NCBI GenBank assembly: GCA_023417065.1 | Contig: JAEZGH010000089.1 | Location: forward strand, 62,001 to 126,000 | Reading direction: 5' to 3' | Length of the DNA stretch: 64,000 nucleotides | Source of the DNA: Bacteroidota bacterium | Lineage (GTDB): Bacteria > Bacteroidota > Bacteroidia > Cytophagales > Cyclobacteriaceae | In this document: positions 1-9,555 of the stretch, one piece after another | Layout of the letters: each line of letters begins with the position of its first letter | How positions within the stretch are numbered: position 1 is the first letter of the stretch | Made by a program: the position numbers and the translations under genes | The notes under the pieces: model-generated | What the model saw: the letters and a program-made list of their open reading frames with translations, nothing else | What the model was told of the DNA's origin: nothing | Databases searched by the model: none

Positions 1-302
1 ATCATCCACCCATCGCCATATGGATCTTCGTTCACTTTTTCAGGATTTCTTTCCAGGATCGGGTTCACTTCCAGTACTTTACCGGAAACAGGCATATAAA
101 GGTCCGACACAGTCTTAACCGCTTCCACGGTTCCGAAAATATCTTGCTCATTAACGTCCTGGCCTACGGTGGTGATGTCGACATAGACAATATCACCGAG
201 TTCACTTTGCGCAAAATCGGTAATTCCGACCGTAGCAGTGTTGCCATCAATCTTGATCCATTCGTGGTCTTTCGTGTACATTAATCCATCAGGAATATTC
301 AT
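1..302 (-). CDS. gcvH: Glycine cleavage system H protein, 3' part cut by window edge
   Basis: This is the lipoyl carrier protein of the glycine cleavage system, which shuttles the aminomethyl group between the P, T and L proteins. The visible N-terminal ~100 residues begin MNIPDGLMYTKDHEWI and contain the lipoylation context GTVEAVKTVSDLY, in which the lysine carries the lipoyl group. The family is about 125 residues, so roughly the last 25 residues lie before position 1. The ATG at 302 is preceded by a TAnnTTTG-type -7 box. It lies downstream of sprA on the same strand, an order common in Bacteroidota. A dihydrolipoyl dehydrogenase (L protein) is encoded elsewhere in this window. Confidence 0.95.
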   Translation of the reverse strand, partial: MNIPDGLMYTKDHEWIKIDGNTATVGITDFAQSELGDIVYVDITTVGQDVNEQDIFGTVEAVKTVSDLYMPVSGKVLEVNPILERNPEKVNEDPYGDGWM

Positions 303-322
303 CGCGATAGGGTTTAAAGTGC

Positions 323-330
323 CAAAAATA
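323..330 (-). promoter_or_regulatory. Predicted gcvH promoter, -7 box
   Basis: The minus strand reads TATTTTTG, matching the Bacteroidota TAnnTTTG element. It would start transcription about 14 bases before the gcvH ATG at 302. No clear -33 TTG box was seen. Confidence 0.45.
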
Positions 331-415
331 GCTGAAATATTGATACGCCGTTATCGTTTTGTCTGAAGTTGCACCGATTGGCGACACACAGCCAAACGCC
401 AAAAAATCGAAGGCG

Positions 416-431
416 AAAAAGCCGCATCGGC
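416..431 (-). terminator. Weak candidate terminator after sprA
   Basis: Just after the sprA stop the minus strand reads GCCG-ATG-CGGC followed by five T. The stem is only four pairs, so this is a weak intrinsic-terminator candidate. Confidence 0.3.
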
Positions 432-436
432 AAATA

Positions 437-3400
437 TTATTGGGCTAAACTAAAGCGTATTTGAACTCCGAAGCGCGTAGTTGCCCGCCTTGATGAGATA
501 CTGATCAGCGGTTCGTTGATATTCCGCTCAAAATACATTTGAAGCATCAGCTTCTGATTCACGGTGTAGCTGATGTTTGGACGGAGCTGGACGTTAATGT
601 TACCATTCGTTATCTGGTCGAGTTCTTCAATTTTCCGTTGAATGGTTTTTGTGTTTCCAATCGTCGCATTCATGCGGAACGTTACGTCATTTTTCAACAC
701 AACGGTTCTTCCCTCCACTTTGAACGGAAGCTTCATGTTATTCTTGGTGAAACCAAGCTCCATCGTAACATCACGACTGTTCAATTCCGTAACCTGTGCA
801 TTGCTGATGGTTAGGGCGAGATCCCGTTTGGTTTTGTAGGCCAGGTTTGCCGTCACGCGACCTTTTGTGCGGATGTTGACCCCGATTAAAGGATTAAACT
901 GCTCCGATAGCATAACCGAACTGATCACGAATACCGGGACAAGATTGCCACCTACGACTTGACCAAAATACCTCCTGTTATAATCCTCGACAGGGCGATT
1001 GACTTCAAGTTGCGTGGGGTCACCGTCGCCTGAGCTGCTGTAGTTGGTGACGGCATACACACTTTGGTAAGCATGCGATATCGTTATCGACTGGAAGATA
1101 TCTTTGAAAATACCTACTCGCGACAGCCCGGTGTAATCCACCCGCCAGTTTGGAAGCGGGTTGTTCGGGAAGGGACTGAGGGAAACGGCATTGGCATCCT
1201 TTCCTGTGTAAGCTGCAATAAAGGCTGGGATCAAAACATCTTGTGCGCTATCGTATTGGGATTGTGTTTCAAGCTGGAAGCGTTGTCTGATAGTACCGAT
1301 ATTTTCTTCAAACCTGGTAAATACCGCTGATTCGAGTTCGCCGTTACTCTTTTCGAATGCAGTCTTGATGCTCCAGGTAGAAATGCGATAACTACCGCTT
1401 CGGAATGGCGTGTATCCACGGAACCCATTGTCAATTGACTGATCGTTATCGGGGTCCCAGCGATAAGTTTCCGAGTAATTTGTCATCGTTTCTTTCCGCA
1501 GATCAAGCTGAATCTTGAAATCACGTGCAGGCTCCACATTGGCGCGAAGGTTGAGGTTTTCCATCCGCGACTGTGTGAACAGCGTACTCAGTTCCCGCTT
1601 CTTCACGAGCCATCCGTTTCGCGCCGCCTCCCTTCGGAAATTTGGGTTTTGGTCACCCAGCACGAACTTCCATCCCGGCGAATTCCAGTCTTCATCCATC
1701 CCGAAGAATTTTGGTGTTCGGTCAAACCCGGGAAGAATCGTTCCTTCTCCAATCGTATAGGTACCATTCACCGACTTGACAGACATCATAAGCCGGAACA
1801 TTCCCTTGATCAAAGAAGGCATTTCGCCTTTCTTCGTTGAATCCGCTTCCTGCTGAGGCACGGGGCGTGACGACGGAGGCCGTGTTGTCTGTGGACGCGG
1901 AGGTGTGTTCAGATCTTTGAGAAACTGTACTTTGTTGTACAACTTCACCATGTCCAGCCGCGCAGAATAATTCCGTTCGCGGCTGTTCTGAATCGTATTC
2001 TTGAAATCGAATTCTTCTTCGATGACGATGGGTGCGCCAGGAAGATTAATAGGACCCGCACGCCAGCTGTAATTCACCATGTGCCGGTAGTCCGCGCCTA
2101 TCCAGTCCGTTATTGGAAACTTATCCAGTGGAAGCTTGTAATTGCCTGTAATACTTTGATCGAAGTTTTTCATCCGACCGAAGTTCTTCAGATTGTTGAA
2201 CACCGTGTCACGCTTCTCGCTCGTGTTGATATCTCCGTAAGGTTCGTCGATAATTGCGTTGGCCCGCGCGTTGTATTCTATTGATAGGTTCTTCGATAAA
2301 TCCCACCGCAGGTTATACTGACGATTGAAGGTGAAGTACTTCAGATAGTTCGCCCGTGTCTCGCTGAAATCGCCATTGCCCAGAGCATTGCGATAGATGG
2401 TTTTTCCAAAAGACCGCTCCAGGTCGAACCTCACGCCGAGATTGCTCGGAAGAAGATTCAGGTTAAAATCCTTAATTGCTTTCAACCAGGGAGAAGAAAG
2501 GGCCTTGGAATCCTTGAAAGGTTCAATACCCGCCGCTTGCGGACTGTACTGATACGAAATCGAGCCGCGTTGATTTTTCTGCAGACCCAGCGCGGTAGTG
2601 AAACTGGTTCGCAAGGCTTCGCTGTATGCATAGCTAAACGCAAAATTCTCGATGTCCCAAATGTGTGTCTTGGCATCGGGCTTGACTTTCACCTTTCGCA
2701 CATTGGTAAAGTTCATACTTCGCCGGGTAGTGCGATCCTGGATCATTCGCAGGTAATTTTGCCGTCGACTTCGTTCTTCAGGCGTGGACGCGTCGAAGGA
2801 ACGCAACATGACATCCGTCTTCATATCCGGGTTTGCCGGATCATACTGCGGTGTTATCAACGTGTTCTCGTAACTGAGAAACATCGGAATCTTAATGCCG
2901 TGGTTCCCGGGTAGCAGTTTGTCGACGTTGACATTGGCAGCAACATCATAGGTTGTTGTTTCCTCACGGGTCCTTTCAAAGATTTTGGAGCTTACGCTAC
3001 CGAAGCCAAAGGTTGTGTGACGGAATGCGCCGGTAAGCGTTGCGAAATCGGCGAGCTTTGCACTCAGCGTTGTATTCACCGCCCAGCCCGCAGAGCGGTT
3101 GAAGTCTGTCACGCGAAGTTCATTCGCCCAAAGACAAACGGATTGCGTACGTCGGTCAGCCGAGATAGGATTTTTTACGCCAATCATGATCACCTGCACA
3201 CTGCTGAGGTCGGGTCTTCCGACGATGCGGATCAGGTGCCGGTCATCGACGCGTTTTGGCGTACGCGGATAGGGGTCGGAAAGCGGATAGTTTTCACGAT
3301 CGCGTTGCGCCTTAAGCTCATAAAGCTCGTCGAAAGCAATATCGATTTCGTTTTCCGCGGGCCATACTACGCGTGGATCGGTCGACGTGAGATCCTTCGT

Positions 3401-6400
3401 AATCTTCAAAGGGATTTCAATTTCGTAGTAGTTTTGATCGAAGTCCGTTCCGAGTCGCAGGAAGGCGTGCAACTCATCATCTTCCGACATGCTGTTGGCG
3501 TGAAGGAACATTTTCACGCGGCCATAGTTGAAAAGGTCCATCGAAATGTTCTTGTATATCGCACGCGCGTCGCCATCTTCGAGATTGTCGATGCACATTT
3601 GTATGGACTGTTCATTGAGGAGACGTGACACTGCAGATGTAACGTCGCGGTCACGTATCAGCCCCGGCGGGACAACGTATCCCGATTTGTTTCCTTCGGT
3701 GTCAGGCGTTGCATTCTCTTCAACGTTCACCACAGAGACTGTTACGTCCTCGATAATGGTTTCTGCATCTTTGCGCAAGCCTTCAGTCAGACTTTCAGTA
3801 TATCTTCTCCAACGACTGCCTACCATTCTGAAGTTCGCCATCCGGAGCACGACAGGCTCACTGAATCCGGTAAGAATCATCCGTGTATAACGGATGCCTT
3901 TGAATCCCTGAATGTCGCCAAAACGGCGTTCCCATGTTCTGATGGGAATACGGAACAGATACCAGTTAACCGTTTCACCTGTTTTTTTGTCAACGTATGG
4001 TTGTTTATCAACAACGTACTCCCGACCTACAGCAAGGTTTTCGCGTGTGAGATCGATATCGTATTCGTAATATGCTTCGCGATCGCGCTCTTCCAACGTC
4101 TTATCATCGTTCAAATCTTCGTTGTCAGGATTTTGGTAGTTTGCTGTAGCGATATCGCCGGAGTTGGAGGAAATCGGTGTGTTGGCCTCCAGCCCGTTGT
4201 AGTTCTTGTAGCGCTGCAGGATTTTAGCATTGGCTGCATCGTATGACGGGTCAAGGAAATGGCGATAGTCATCCGCAGACGGGTCGTTGGAAACTGCAAT
4301 ACGGGCTTCGGGGCTCAGCGCGTTAAGGTAATCCTGGAAGAAGGCAACTTCAGTCGCCGTCGACATACCGTCCAGACCAACGTCCTGATTGGCGCGCGCG
4401 TTGGTTTGTGTATTGTCAAAGCCATTCGTGAGATATTGTTGTTCCGTTACATAGCCCCAGGCGTTGCGTGAAGTCTTGCCACCTTCAAGATTCCCATCAG
4501 GAGGCAGTCCATTCTCAAAGGCGTGCTTGCCATCCGGAATAACATCCTCAGAGATCGTTCCGAGTTGGAAGACAAGTCGTCCACCTCGCCTATTGGGCCG
4601 AGGATTGCCTGCTTCGTCCAACAGACCATAAGGACCGTCGAGGAATGGATCCAGTAACCAGAATTCGATGTATTCAATATTCGATTTGTCAAAGTCGACT
4701 TCGGTTCGTATCGCATTTGTGATACCGGCCCAGTTGCGTTCGATCTCATTCAACGGAAGCTGACCCGCACCATCGAGACGATCGTTGTAGTTGTACGGGC
4801 CACGTTCCTGCGGATAATAGGCGAGGTCCATGATGGACTCCTGCTGTACACCCTGCTGCAATTGCTTGTTCGGAAATATTTCCTGTGGATCAACAAGGCG
4901 TACATAGTGATTCTTCAGGTCTTCATCCGTGATGTTATCCGGGCGAAAGCGACCTGTGGATCTTTGTAACTGGTTATCTATCGTATACCATGCAAGTTTA
5001 GCCCGCCGGAAGCCTTTGCTAAGTTCTTCAGAACCCGGATACGTCGAAGGATTTCCTTCGTAGATGTTCTCGTCAGTTCTGGGGATCGCGGCCAGTTTCC
5101 AGCTGAACGGATTCATCAGCGAGTACGGCGTTGCCGAACTTTCGAAGTCGTCGATGTATGCCGTTCCTTCGCCGTCAACCACATTGGATGTACCAGGTAT
5201 CAATTGAGCAAATTCACCGGTAAGGTTGATGGTGGATTGTTCTTTCGTCTGAATCAGAGGGAGCGCGTCAATCAGTTTGGTCAGAAGCCTGCTGGACTTG
5301 TTAACGTTGAAGTCAAGTCCGTACTGCATGTTCCGGGCAGGTTCTGTTCCGATCTGATTACGCGATATCAATGGTCTTTCATTGTAGTACAAAAACGTGG
5401 ATCCAAAATTCACGTCGTCGTTGAGCTGGTAATCCAGTCTCGTACCGAGAAGACTTCGCGTTTGAAAGGCAAACGGATCGTTCTGTTCAAAGCGAACTTC
5501 AATTTCCTTATCTGAATTCAGAATGGCATTATTCAGCACGGTAACTTTTCCGAATGTGTAGTCGACCACGAAGTCAGTTCCTTCCATAAGGGGAATTCCG
5601 CCTGCAAAAAGCTGAACGGATCCCTGTGCCAGACCGAAACCGGGAATGAGGATTTCCTTGGATGATCCACCGCCACTGCTGGAGTAAAAGCCTTTCAGCC
5701 AGAACTTGTTCTTGGTAGCCATGAGTTCAGCTTCCGCCTTCGTCGTTCGATACAGTGTGTCGTAGGAATATTTGCGAATAAGAGTAGGGTTGTCTCCGAG
5801 TCGATCGCGCAAGGCCTGACCAAATGGTTCCAGGAAGGGGAACACGATCAATCCGTTTGCTGAATTAACGGTTATGCCTTCAACATAATCAAAGTTTCCA
5901 TCCGGATAAGGATCGTTGACGGTATTCAGTCGGTCGAGACCAAACAATTCTACCAGGGGTTTATCCTGAAATACGGGTTCCTGCAGTTGAGGCTGATCCA
6001 TTCCTGAGGCATCGTCGCGGTAAATCACGCGCAACTGGAAACCGTCCGGGGAGAGCTGGTTAACGCCCAGGCTGTACACGTTCTTCATCATCAGATCCCA
6101 CGTGGTTGACTGGAGTAGGGTCGAGAGGTTGCGTTGCCGTAACAGCTTGAGGAAAACCACCTGGTCTTCATTCAGCTTGCCATAGTCTTCGGTGAGTTCG
6201 CCCACCTTGTAGCGCGTGCCCCGATAGGTATATTCATAGGCAACGGCAAGTGCTTCGTCGTTCTGCAGCTTTCTGGTGAGCGTGATGTATCCGAGAAGCG
6301 GATGTACGGTGTATTCGGTTTCGTTGAGCTTCCTTGCGCCGGTGATTTTTTCAAAATCGGTCCCCGACTTGAGTCCAAGCCCGCCGAGATTACCGCTGAT

Positions 6401-7678
6401 CTGATCGACGTCGCGGCTGATGCTTTCAAGCAGCGAATAGAGGTTGTTTGCCTGGTTGCTGACGCTGGCATTCGGATCGCCTGCCGACACCACCTGTGGA
6501 TTCTGCAAACGCCGGCTTTCACCCAGGTCGGTGAGGCCAACTACGTTTCGCAGGGTCTGCGTGTCATTGTTCCTGTTAAGCACGTACACTTCCACGCGCA
6601 TAATGTTCACTCCTGACGTTATCTGGGGCGTATTGCGCACCCAGTTTTGGTAATTATCGCGGAAGAAGTGGCTCAGGAAGAAATGGCGGTTTTCGTCATA
6701 TTGCGAGGCAATAAGTTCAAATGGACGTCCCTGGCCGCCCTGCCCGCCGGGACCACCACCGCCCAGGTTGATGGAGGATGTCTTGCCGCGTTGTGTCGTG
6801 GCAATGGTTGTTACGTTCAGTTTGCCGAATTGCAGCTGGGCCTTAATCCCGAACAGGTTTTGCGCTCCCTGGATGAGCGTGTTGTTGAGGGGAAGACTGA
6901 CGTTACCAATTTCCAGTTTCTGAAGGATGTCCTCCTTGAAACCCGTGTATTCGATCTTCATGTTGTTCTGGAAATCGAAGGAGTTGTTGTTGTCAAAGTT
7001 GGCCATCACCTGAAGTTTTTCGCCCACTTTACCGACAACGCTCATGTTAATGGCCTGATCAAATTCGAATCCGCCGTTGCGTTGCTGGCGGATAGGAAGG
7101 GTAGGATTGTTTATCTTCTGAAACTGCCCGCCGAAGTCCAACGTAACGAACCCGCGGGGAACGAGTTCAACGTAGCTGCCGCCAAAGATCCGGTCGAGAA
7201 CGGGGCTGACGAATATCTTCGGAATGATGCCGCGTGAACTGACCGAGCTCTCGCCATCCAGCGCGCGGGATCGACCTTTCCAGTATTCCTTCAGAATCTG
7301 ACGGTCCTGGTATCGTTTGTACTCCTCAAACGACATGCTGGACGCAGGTCGGTAGTTCAGGTCGCCAATTTTCTCGTAAATAGTATAATTACCGGCAGTA
7401 TCGATCTCGACGTCGAGTTGAGCTGGATCTTTCAGAAACAGGGGTGACTGCGTGGTTGTATTTGAAAATGGGTCGCCATATCGGTCGCGAATGCGGAAAG
7501 TCGGCCTGCGTGTAGGGGTATAGGGGCCTTCCTGAACACCCTGACCTTGCGGTTGGTTTTGTACTGAGTCCTGCTCCTGCCCGAATACCGCGGACGGAAT
7601 AAGGAAACAGCACAGCCAAAGTAAAAGGCTATGGTGGGGGCTTAGGCTGTGGATCTCTTTAAGTATAAAAAACCTCAA
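437..7678 (-). CDS. sprA: T9SS outer-membrane translocon protein SprA
   Basis: SprA is the giant outer-membrane barrel that forms the protein-conducting channel of the type IX secretion system; it is needed for gliding and for export of T9SS cargo. At 2413 residues the length is typical. It starts with a hydrophobic signal sequence ending near SAVFGQEQ. The body is rich in beta-barrel-like repeats, with large periplasmic segments and an aromatic C-terminal strand (RFGVQIRFSLAQ). There is no ATG before the signal peptide: the frame has a TGA immediately upstream, so TTG at 7678 is the likely start. It follows ruvA by 91 bases and probably shares its transcript. PorV, encoded at 17143-18309, is a known SprA partner. 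Confidence 0.95.
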   Translation of the reverse strand: MRFFILKEIHSLSPHHSLLLWLCCFLIPSAVFGQEQDSVQNQPQGQGVQEGPYTPTRRPTFRIRDRYGDPFSNTTTQSPLFLKDPAQLDVEIDTAGNYTIYEKIGDLNYRPASSMSFEEYKRYQDRQILKEYWKGRSRALDGESSVSSRGIIPKIFVSPVLDRIFGGSYVELVPRGFVTLDFGGQFQKINNPTLPIRQQRNGGFEFDQAINMSVVGKVGEKLQVMANFDNNNSFDFQNNMKIEYTGFKEDILQKLEIGNVSLPLNNTLIQGAQNLFGIKAQLQFGKLNVTTIATTQRGKTSSINLGGGGPGGQGGQGRPFELIASQYDENRHFFLSHFFRDNYQNWVRNTPQITSGVNIMRVEVYVLNRNNDTQTLRNVVGLTDLGESRRLQNPQVVSAGDPNASVSNQANNLYSLLESISRDVDQISGNLGGLGLKSGTDFEKITGARKLNETEYTVHPLLGYITLTRKLQNDEALAVAYEYTYRGTRYKVGELTEDYGKLNEDQVVFLKLLRQRNLSTLLQSTTWDLMMKNVYSLGVNQLSPDGFQLRVIYRDDASGMDQPQLQEPVFQDKPLVELFGLDRLNTVNDPYPDGNFDYVEGITVNSANGLIVFPFLEPFGQALRDRLGDNPTLIRKYSYDTLYRTTKAEAELMATKNKFWLKGFYSSSGGGSSKEILIPGFGLAQGSVQLFAGGIPLMEGTDFVVDYTFGKVTVLNNAILNSDKEIEVRFEQNDPFAFQTRSLLGTRLDYQLNDDVNFGSTFLYYNERPLISRNQIGTEPARNMQYGLDFNVNKSSRLLTKLIDALPLIQTKEQSTINLTGEFAQLIPGTSNVVDGEGTAYIDDFESSATPYSLMNPFSWKLAAIPRTDENIYEGNPSTYPGSEELSKGFRRAKLAWYTIDNQLQRSTGRFRPDNITDEDLKNHYVRLVDPQEIFPNKQLQQGVQQESIMDLAYYPQERGPYNYNDRLDGAGQLPLNEIERNWAGITNAIRTEVDFDKSNIEYIEFWLLDPFLDGPYGLLDEAGNPRPNRRGGRLVFQLGTISEDVIPDGKHAFENGLPPDGNLEGGKTSRNAWGYVTEQQYLTNGFDNTQTNARANQDVGLDGMSTATEVAFFQDYLNALSPEARIAVSNDPSADDYRHFLDPSYDAANAKILQRYKNYNGLEANTPISSNSGDIATANYQNPDNEDLNDDKTLEERDREAYYEYDIDLTRENLAVGREYVVDKQPYVDKKTGETVNWYLFRIPIRTWERRFGDIQGFKGIRYTRMILTGFSEPVVLRMANFRMVGSRWRRYTESLTEGLRKDAETIIEDVTVSVVNVEENATPDTEGNKSGYVVPPGLIRDRDVTSAVSRLLNEQSIQMCIDNLEDGDARAIYKNISMDLFNYGRVKMFLHANSMSEDDELHAFLRLGTDFDQNYYEIEIPLKITKDLTSTDPRVVWPAENEIDIAFDELYELKAQRDRENYPLSDPYPRTPKRVDDRHLIRIVGRPDLSSVQVIMIGVKNPISADRRTQSVCLWANELRVTDFNRSAGWAVNTTLSAKLADFATLTGAFRHTTFGFGSVSSKIFERTREETTTYDVAANVNVDKLLPGNHGIKIPMFLSYENTLITPQYDPANPDMKTDVMLRSFDASTPEERSRRQNYLRMIQDRTTRRSMNFTNVRKVKVKPDAKTHIWDIENFAFSYAYSEALRTSFTTALGLQKNQRGSISYQYSPQAAGIEPFKDSKALSSPWLKAIKDFNLNLLPSNLGVRFDLERSFGKTIYRNALGNGDFSETRANYLKYFTFNRQYNLRWDLSKNLSIEYNARANAIIDEPYGDINTSEKRDTVFNNLKNFGRMKNFDQSITGNYKLPLDKFPITDWIGADYRHMVNYSWRAGPINLPGAPIVIEEEFDFKNTIQNSRERNYSARLDMVKLYNKVQFLKDLNTPPRPQTTRPPSSRPVPQQEADSTKKGEMPSLIKGMFRLMMSVKSVNGTYTIGEGTILPGFDRTPKFFGMDEDWNSPGWKFVLGDQNPNFRREAARNGWLVKKRELSTLFTQSRMENLNLRANVEPARDFKIQLDLRKETMTNYSETYRWDPDNDQSIDNGFRGYTPFRSGSYRISTWSIKTAFEKSNGELESAVFTRFEENIGTIRQRFQLETQSQYDSAQDVLIPAFIAAYTGKDANAVSLSPFPNNPLPNWRVDYTGLSRVGIFKDIFQSITISHAYQSVYAVTNYSSSGDGDPTQLEVNRPVEDYNRRYFGQVVGGNLVPVFVISSVMLSEQFNPLIGVNIRTKGRVTANLAYKTKRDLALTISNAQVTELNSRDVTMELGFTKNNMKLPFKVEGRTVVLKNDVTFRMNATIGNTKTIQRKIEELDQITNGNINVQLRPNISYTVNQKLMLQMYFERNINEPLISISSRRATTRFGVQIRFSLAQ

Positions 7679-7769
7679 TCAAGTTCTGTTTAAAGACCTG
7701 CTTTCAATTGAGTGATACTCCCATGAAGAAAAGTACTATCCATTCGCCCCGGCAAATCCGGGCACACGA

Positions 7770-8363
7770 TCACGCATTCTTCAGCGCTTGCTTAACCAAA
7801 TCTTCCAAGGTAATGGTATTTCCTGATTTTTTAAGAACGCTATCGATACTTTTCTCTGCTACCGTTTTGGGTAGTCCCAGGGTGAGTAAAGCAGATAACG
7901 CCTCTTTCTTGATGGTATTGTGAACACCTCCGGAAATCCCCGGCGCGGCTTCCTCCCAGCTTTCCTTCTTCAGTTTGTCTTTCAATTCGATGATAACCCG
8001 CTGGGCAGTTTTTCCGCCAATTCCCTTGATAGCCTGTAAAGCAACGGTGTCTTCGCGCACAATTGCTGATTTGAGCTCCTGCTCATTCAGATACGAAAGC
8101 ATGACGATGGCCGTACTCGGCCCGACTCCATTAACCGATATCAACTGCTGAAAAAGCTTCCGTTCACCTTCGGACGCGAACCCAAAGAGTACATGTGCAT
8201 CCTCCCGAATACTTAGATGTGTAAACAACGTGATATTTTCCTGCTGCTTAATCGACGAGAATGTCTGCAGCGAAATGTTGACGTGATATCCCACGCCATT
8301 TACATCAATAACAACATGCGTCGGATCGAGATGGACTAATTTTCCCTTGAGGAACGCGATCAT
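7770..8363 (-). CDS. ruvA: Holliday junction branch migration protein RuvA
   Basis: RuvA binds four-way DNA junctions and recruits the RuvB motor in homologous recombination. The protein is 197 residues, normal for the family. It shows the N-terminal OB-fold (MIAFLKGKLVHLDP), then two helix-hairpin-helix motifs (ISVNGVGPSTA and IKGIGGKTAQR), and a C-terminal domain III that regulates RuvB. The ATG at 8363 is well placed. ruvA directly upstream of sprA is a conserved Bacteroidota pairing without an obvious functional reason. A promoter candidate lies at 8418-8446, overlapping the end of the guanylyltransferase gene. Confidence 0.95.
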   Translation of the reverse strand: MIAFLKGKLVHLDPTHVVIDVNGVGYHVNISLQTFSSIKQQENITLFTHLSIREDAHVLFGFASEGERKLFQQLISVNGVGPSTAIVMLSYLNEQELKSAIVREDTVALQAIKGIGGKTAQRVIIELKDKLKKESWEEAAPGISGGVHNTIKKEALSALLTLGLPKTVAEKSIDSVLKKSGNTITLEDLVKQALKNA

Positions 8364-8417
8364 AAAAAAATATCAGTCTCAAAAGTAACAACATCGAATT
8401 CAATCCGGAACGGATTG

Positions 8418-8446
8418 CAAAAGTAATTCGACGTAGGTCAGACAAA
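8418..8446 (-). promoter_or_regulatory. Predicted ruvA-sprA promoter
   Basis: On the minus strand TTTG (8443-8446) is followed after 17 bases by TACTTTTG (8418-8425), matching the Bacteroidota -33/-7 pattern. A second TACTTTTG lies at 8380-8387, closer to the ruvA start. Confidence 0.5.
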
Positions 8447-9514
8447 TTCCGATGAATTGGGGCGGTTTTTCACATCGTTTACAAAACGGCGGAACAACTC
8501 TTCCTTGTCCTTCTCACACACGATAACCACATTCCCGAATTCGCCGACGAGATATCCATTGAGCCCCTGTACGACAATGAGTTTGTCGGGAGAGCCTTTG
8601 ATCATGCAGTTCCGTGACTCGTACGTCAGGGCGTTAGCGCTGAGCACGTTATTGTTTTCGTCCTTTGCCGAAATGTCGTGGATGGAACCCCATGATCCGA
8701 GATCTGACCAGGTGAAGTTTCCAAGACAGACGTACACATTTTTGGCCTTCTCCATTACCCCATAGTCGATGGAGATACTCTTGCACTGCGGATACGCGAT
8801 ACTGATCGCGTGGCGCTCTTCAGGTGTACCGATCTTGTTCCGAATCTCGTCAAAAACCTCAGTCATCTCCGGAAGGTACTCATGCATGGCATTAAGGATC
8901 GCCTGCACACCCCAAATGAAGATTCCGGAGTTCCATACAAAGTCACCGCTTTCAAGGAATTTCTTGGCCAGCGACAACTCAGGCTTCTCTGTGAAGGTTT
9001 TTACCTTCTTGGCGAAGCTCTTTTCCGTATGGTATTGGATGTACCCATATCCGGTTTCTGGTCGGGTGGGGGTTATTCCGAGTGTGATGAGCTTATCCTG
9101 GCTTTTGGCCTGGTCGGAGGCCTTGCGGATCACGTCATGAAATTCGGACTCCTTAAGGATAAGATGATCTGCCGGGGAGACCACAATCACGGCTTCGGGA
9201 TCCAGCGCAGCAATGCGATAGCTGGCATACGCAATGCAGGCTGCGGTGTTCTTCCTCATTGGTTCAGCAAGAATGCGGTCTTCCCGGAGGCCGGGCAATT
9301 GTTCCCGGACTAGCTGGGCGTGTTCTTCGTGCGTTACTACGAAGATATGGTCGGGTTCACAAAGCGCTGTGAAGCGATCGAATGTGGATTGGAGTAGTGT
9401 TCTTCCCGTTCCGAGAACGTCGAGAAATTGCTTCGGTTTGGAGTTTCGGCTGTAGGGCCAGAAGCGTACACCTACGCCTCCCGCCATCAAGACTACATAC
9501 AGATTCTTGTTCAT
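8438..9514 (-). CDS. manC: Mannose-1-phosphate guanylyltransferase
   Basis: The enzyme makes GDP-mannose from GTP and mannose-1-phosphate, the donor for mannose-, fucose- and rhamnose-containing surface glycans. The 358-residue protein has the nucleotidyltransferase signature MAGGVGVRFWPYSRNSKPKQ at residues 11-30, with the pyrophosphorylase core GGxGxRxxP and the substrate lysine region. It also has FTEKP (about residues 169-173) and SIDYGVMEKA. It lacks the C-terminal phosphomannose isomerase domain of two-domain ManC proteins, so it is the single-domain type. It lies 41 bases after kdsD on the same strand, pairing two sugar-precursor enzymes. It probably supplies the polysaccharide locus at 44.9-58.5 kb; that link is inferred. 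Confidence 0.92.
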   Translation of the reverse strand: MNKNLYVVLMAGGVGVRFWPYSRNSKPKQFLDVLGTGRTLLQSTFDRFTALCEPDHIFVVTHEEHAQLVREQLPGLREDRILAEPMRKNTAACIAYASYRIAALDPEAVIVVSPADHLILKESEFHDVIRKASDQAKSQDKLITLGITPTRPETGYGYIQYHTEKSFAKKVKTFTEKPELSLAKKFLESGDFVWNSGIFIWGVQAILNAMHEYLPEMTEVFDEIRNKIGTPEERHAISIAYPQCKSISIDYGVMEKAKNVYVCLGNFTWSDLGSWGSIHDISAKDENNNVLSANALTYESRNCMIKGSPDKLIVVQGLNGYLVGEFGNVVIVCEKDKEELFRRFVNDVKNRPNSSEFV

Positions 9515-9555
9515 TGCTTCCCTTGCGGTAAATTAAGCACTTGCCACCGTTATAC

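Noticed and set aside
3017..3628. 203-codon frame antisense to sprA
   Set aside because: It lies fully inside sprA on the other strand, has no recognisable domain or start context, and is explained as a shadow of a long GC-balanced gene.
7752..7770. GC hairpin (GCCCGG/CCGGGGC) just after the ruvA stop as a terminator
   Set aside because: No T-run follows on the minus strand, and the short gap to sprA favours read-through.
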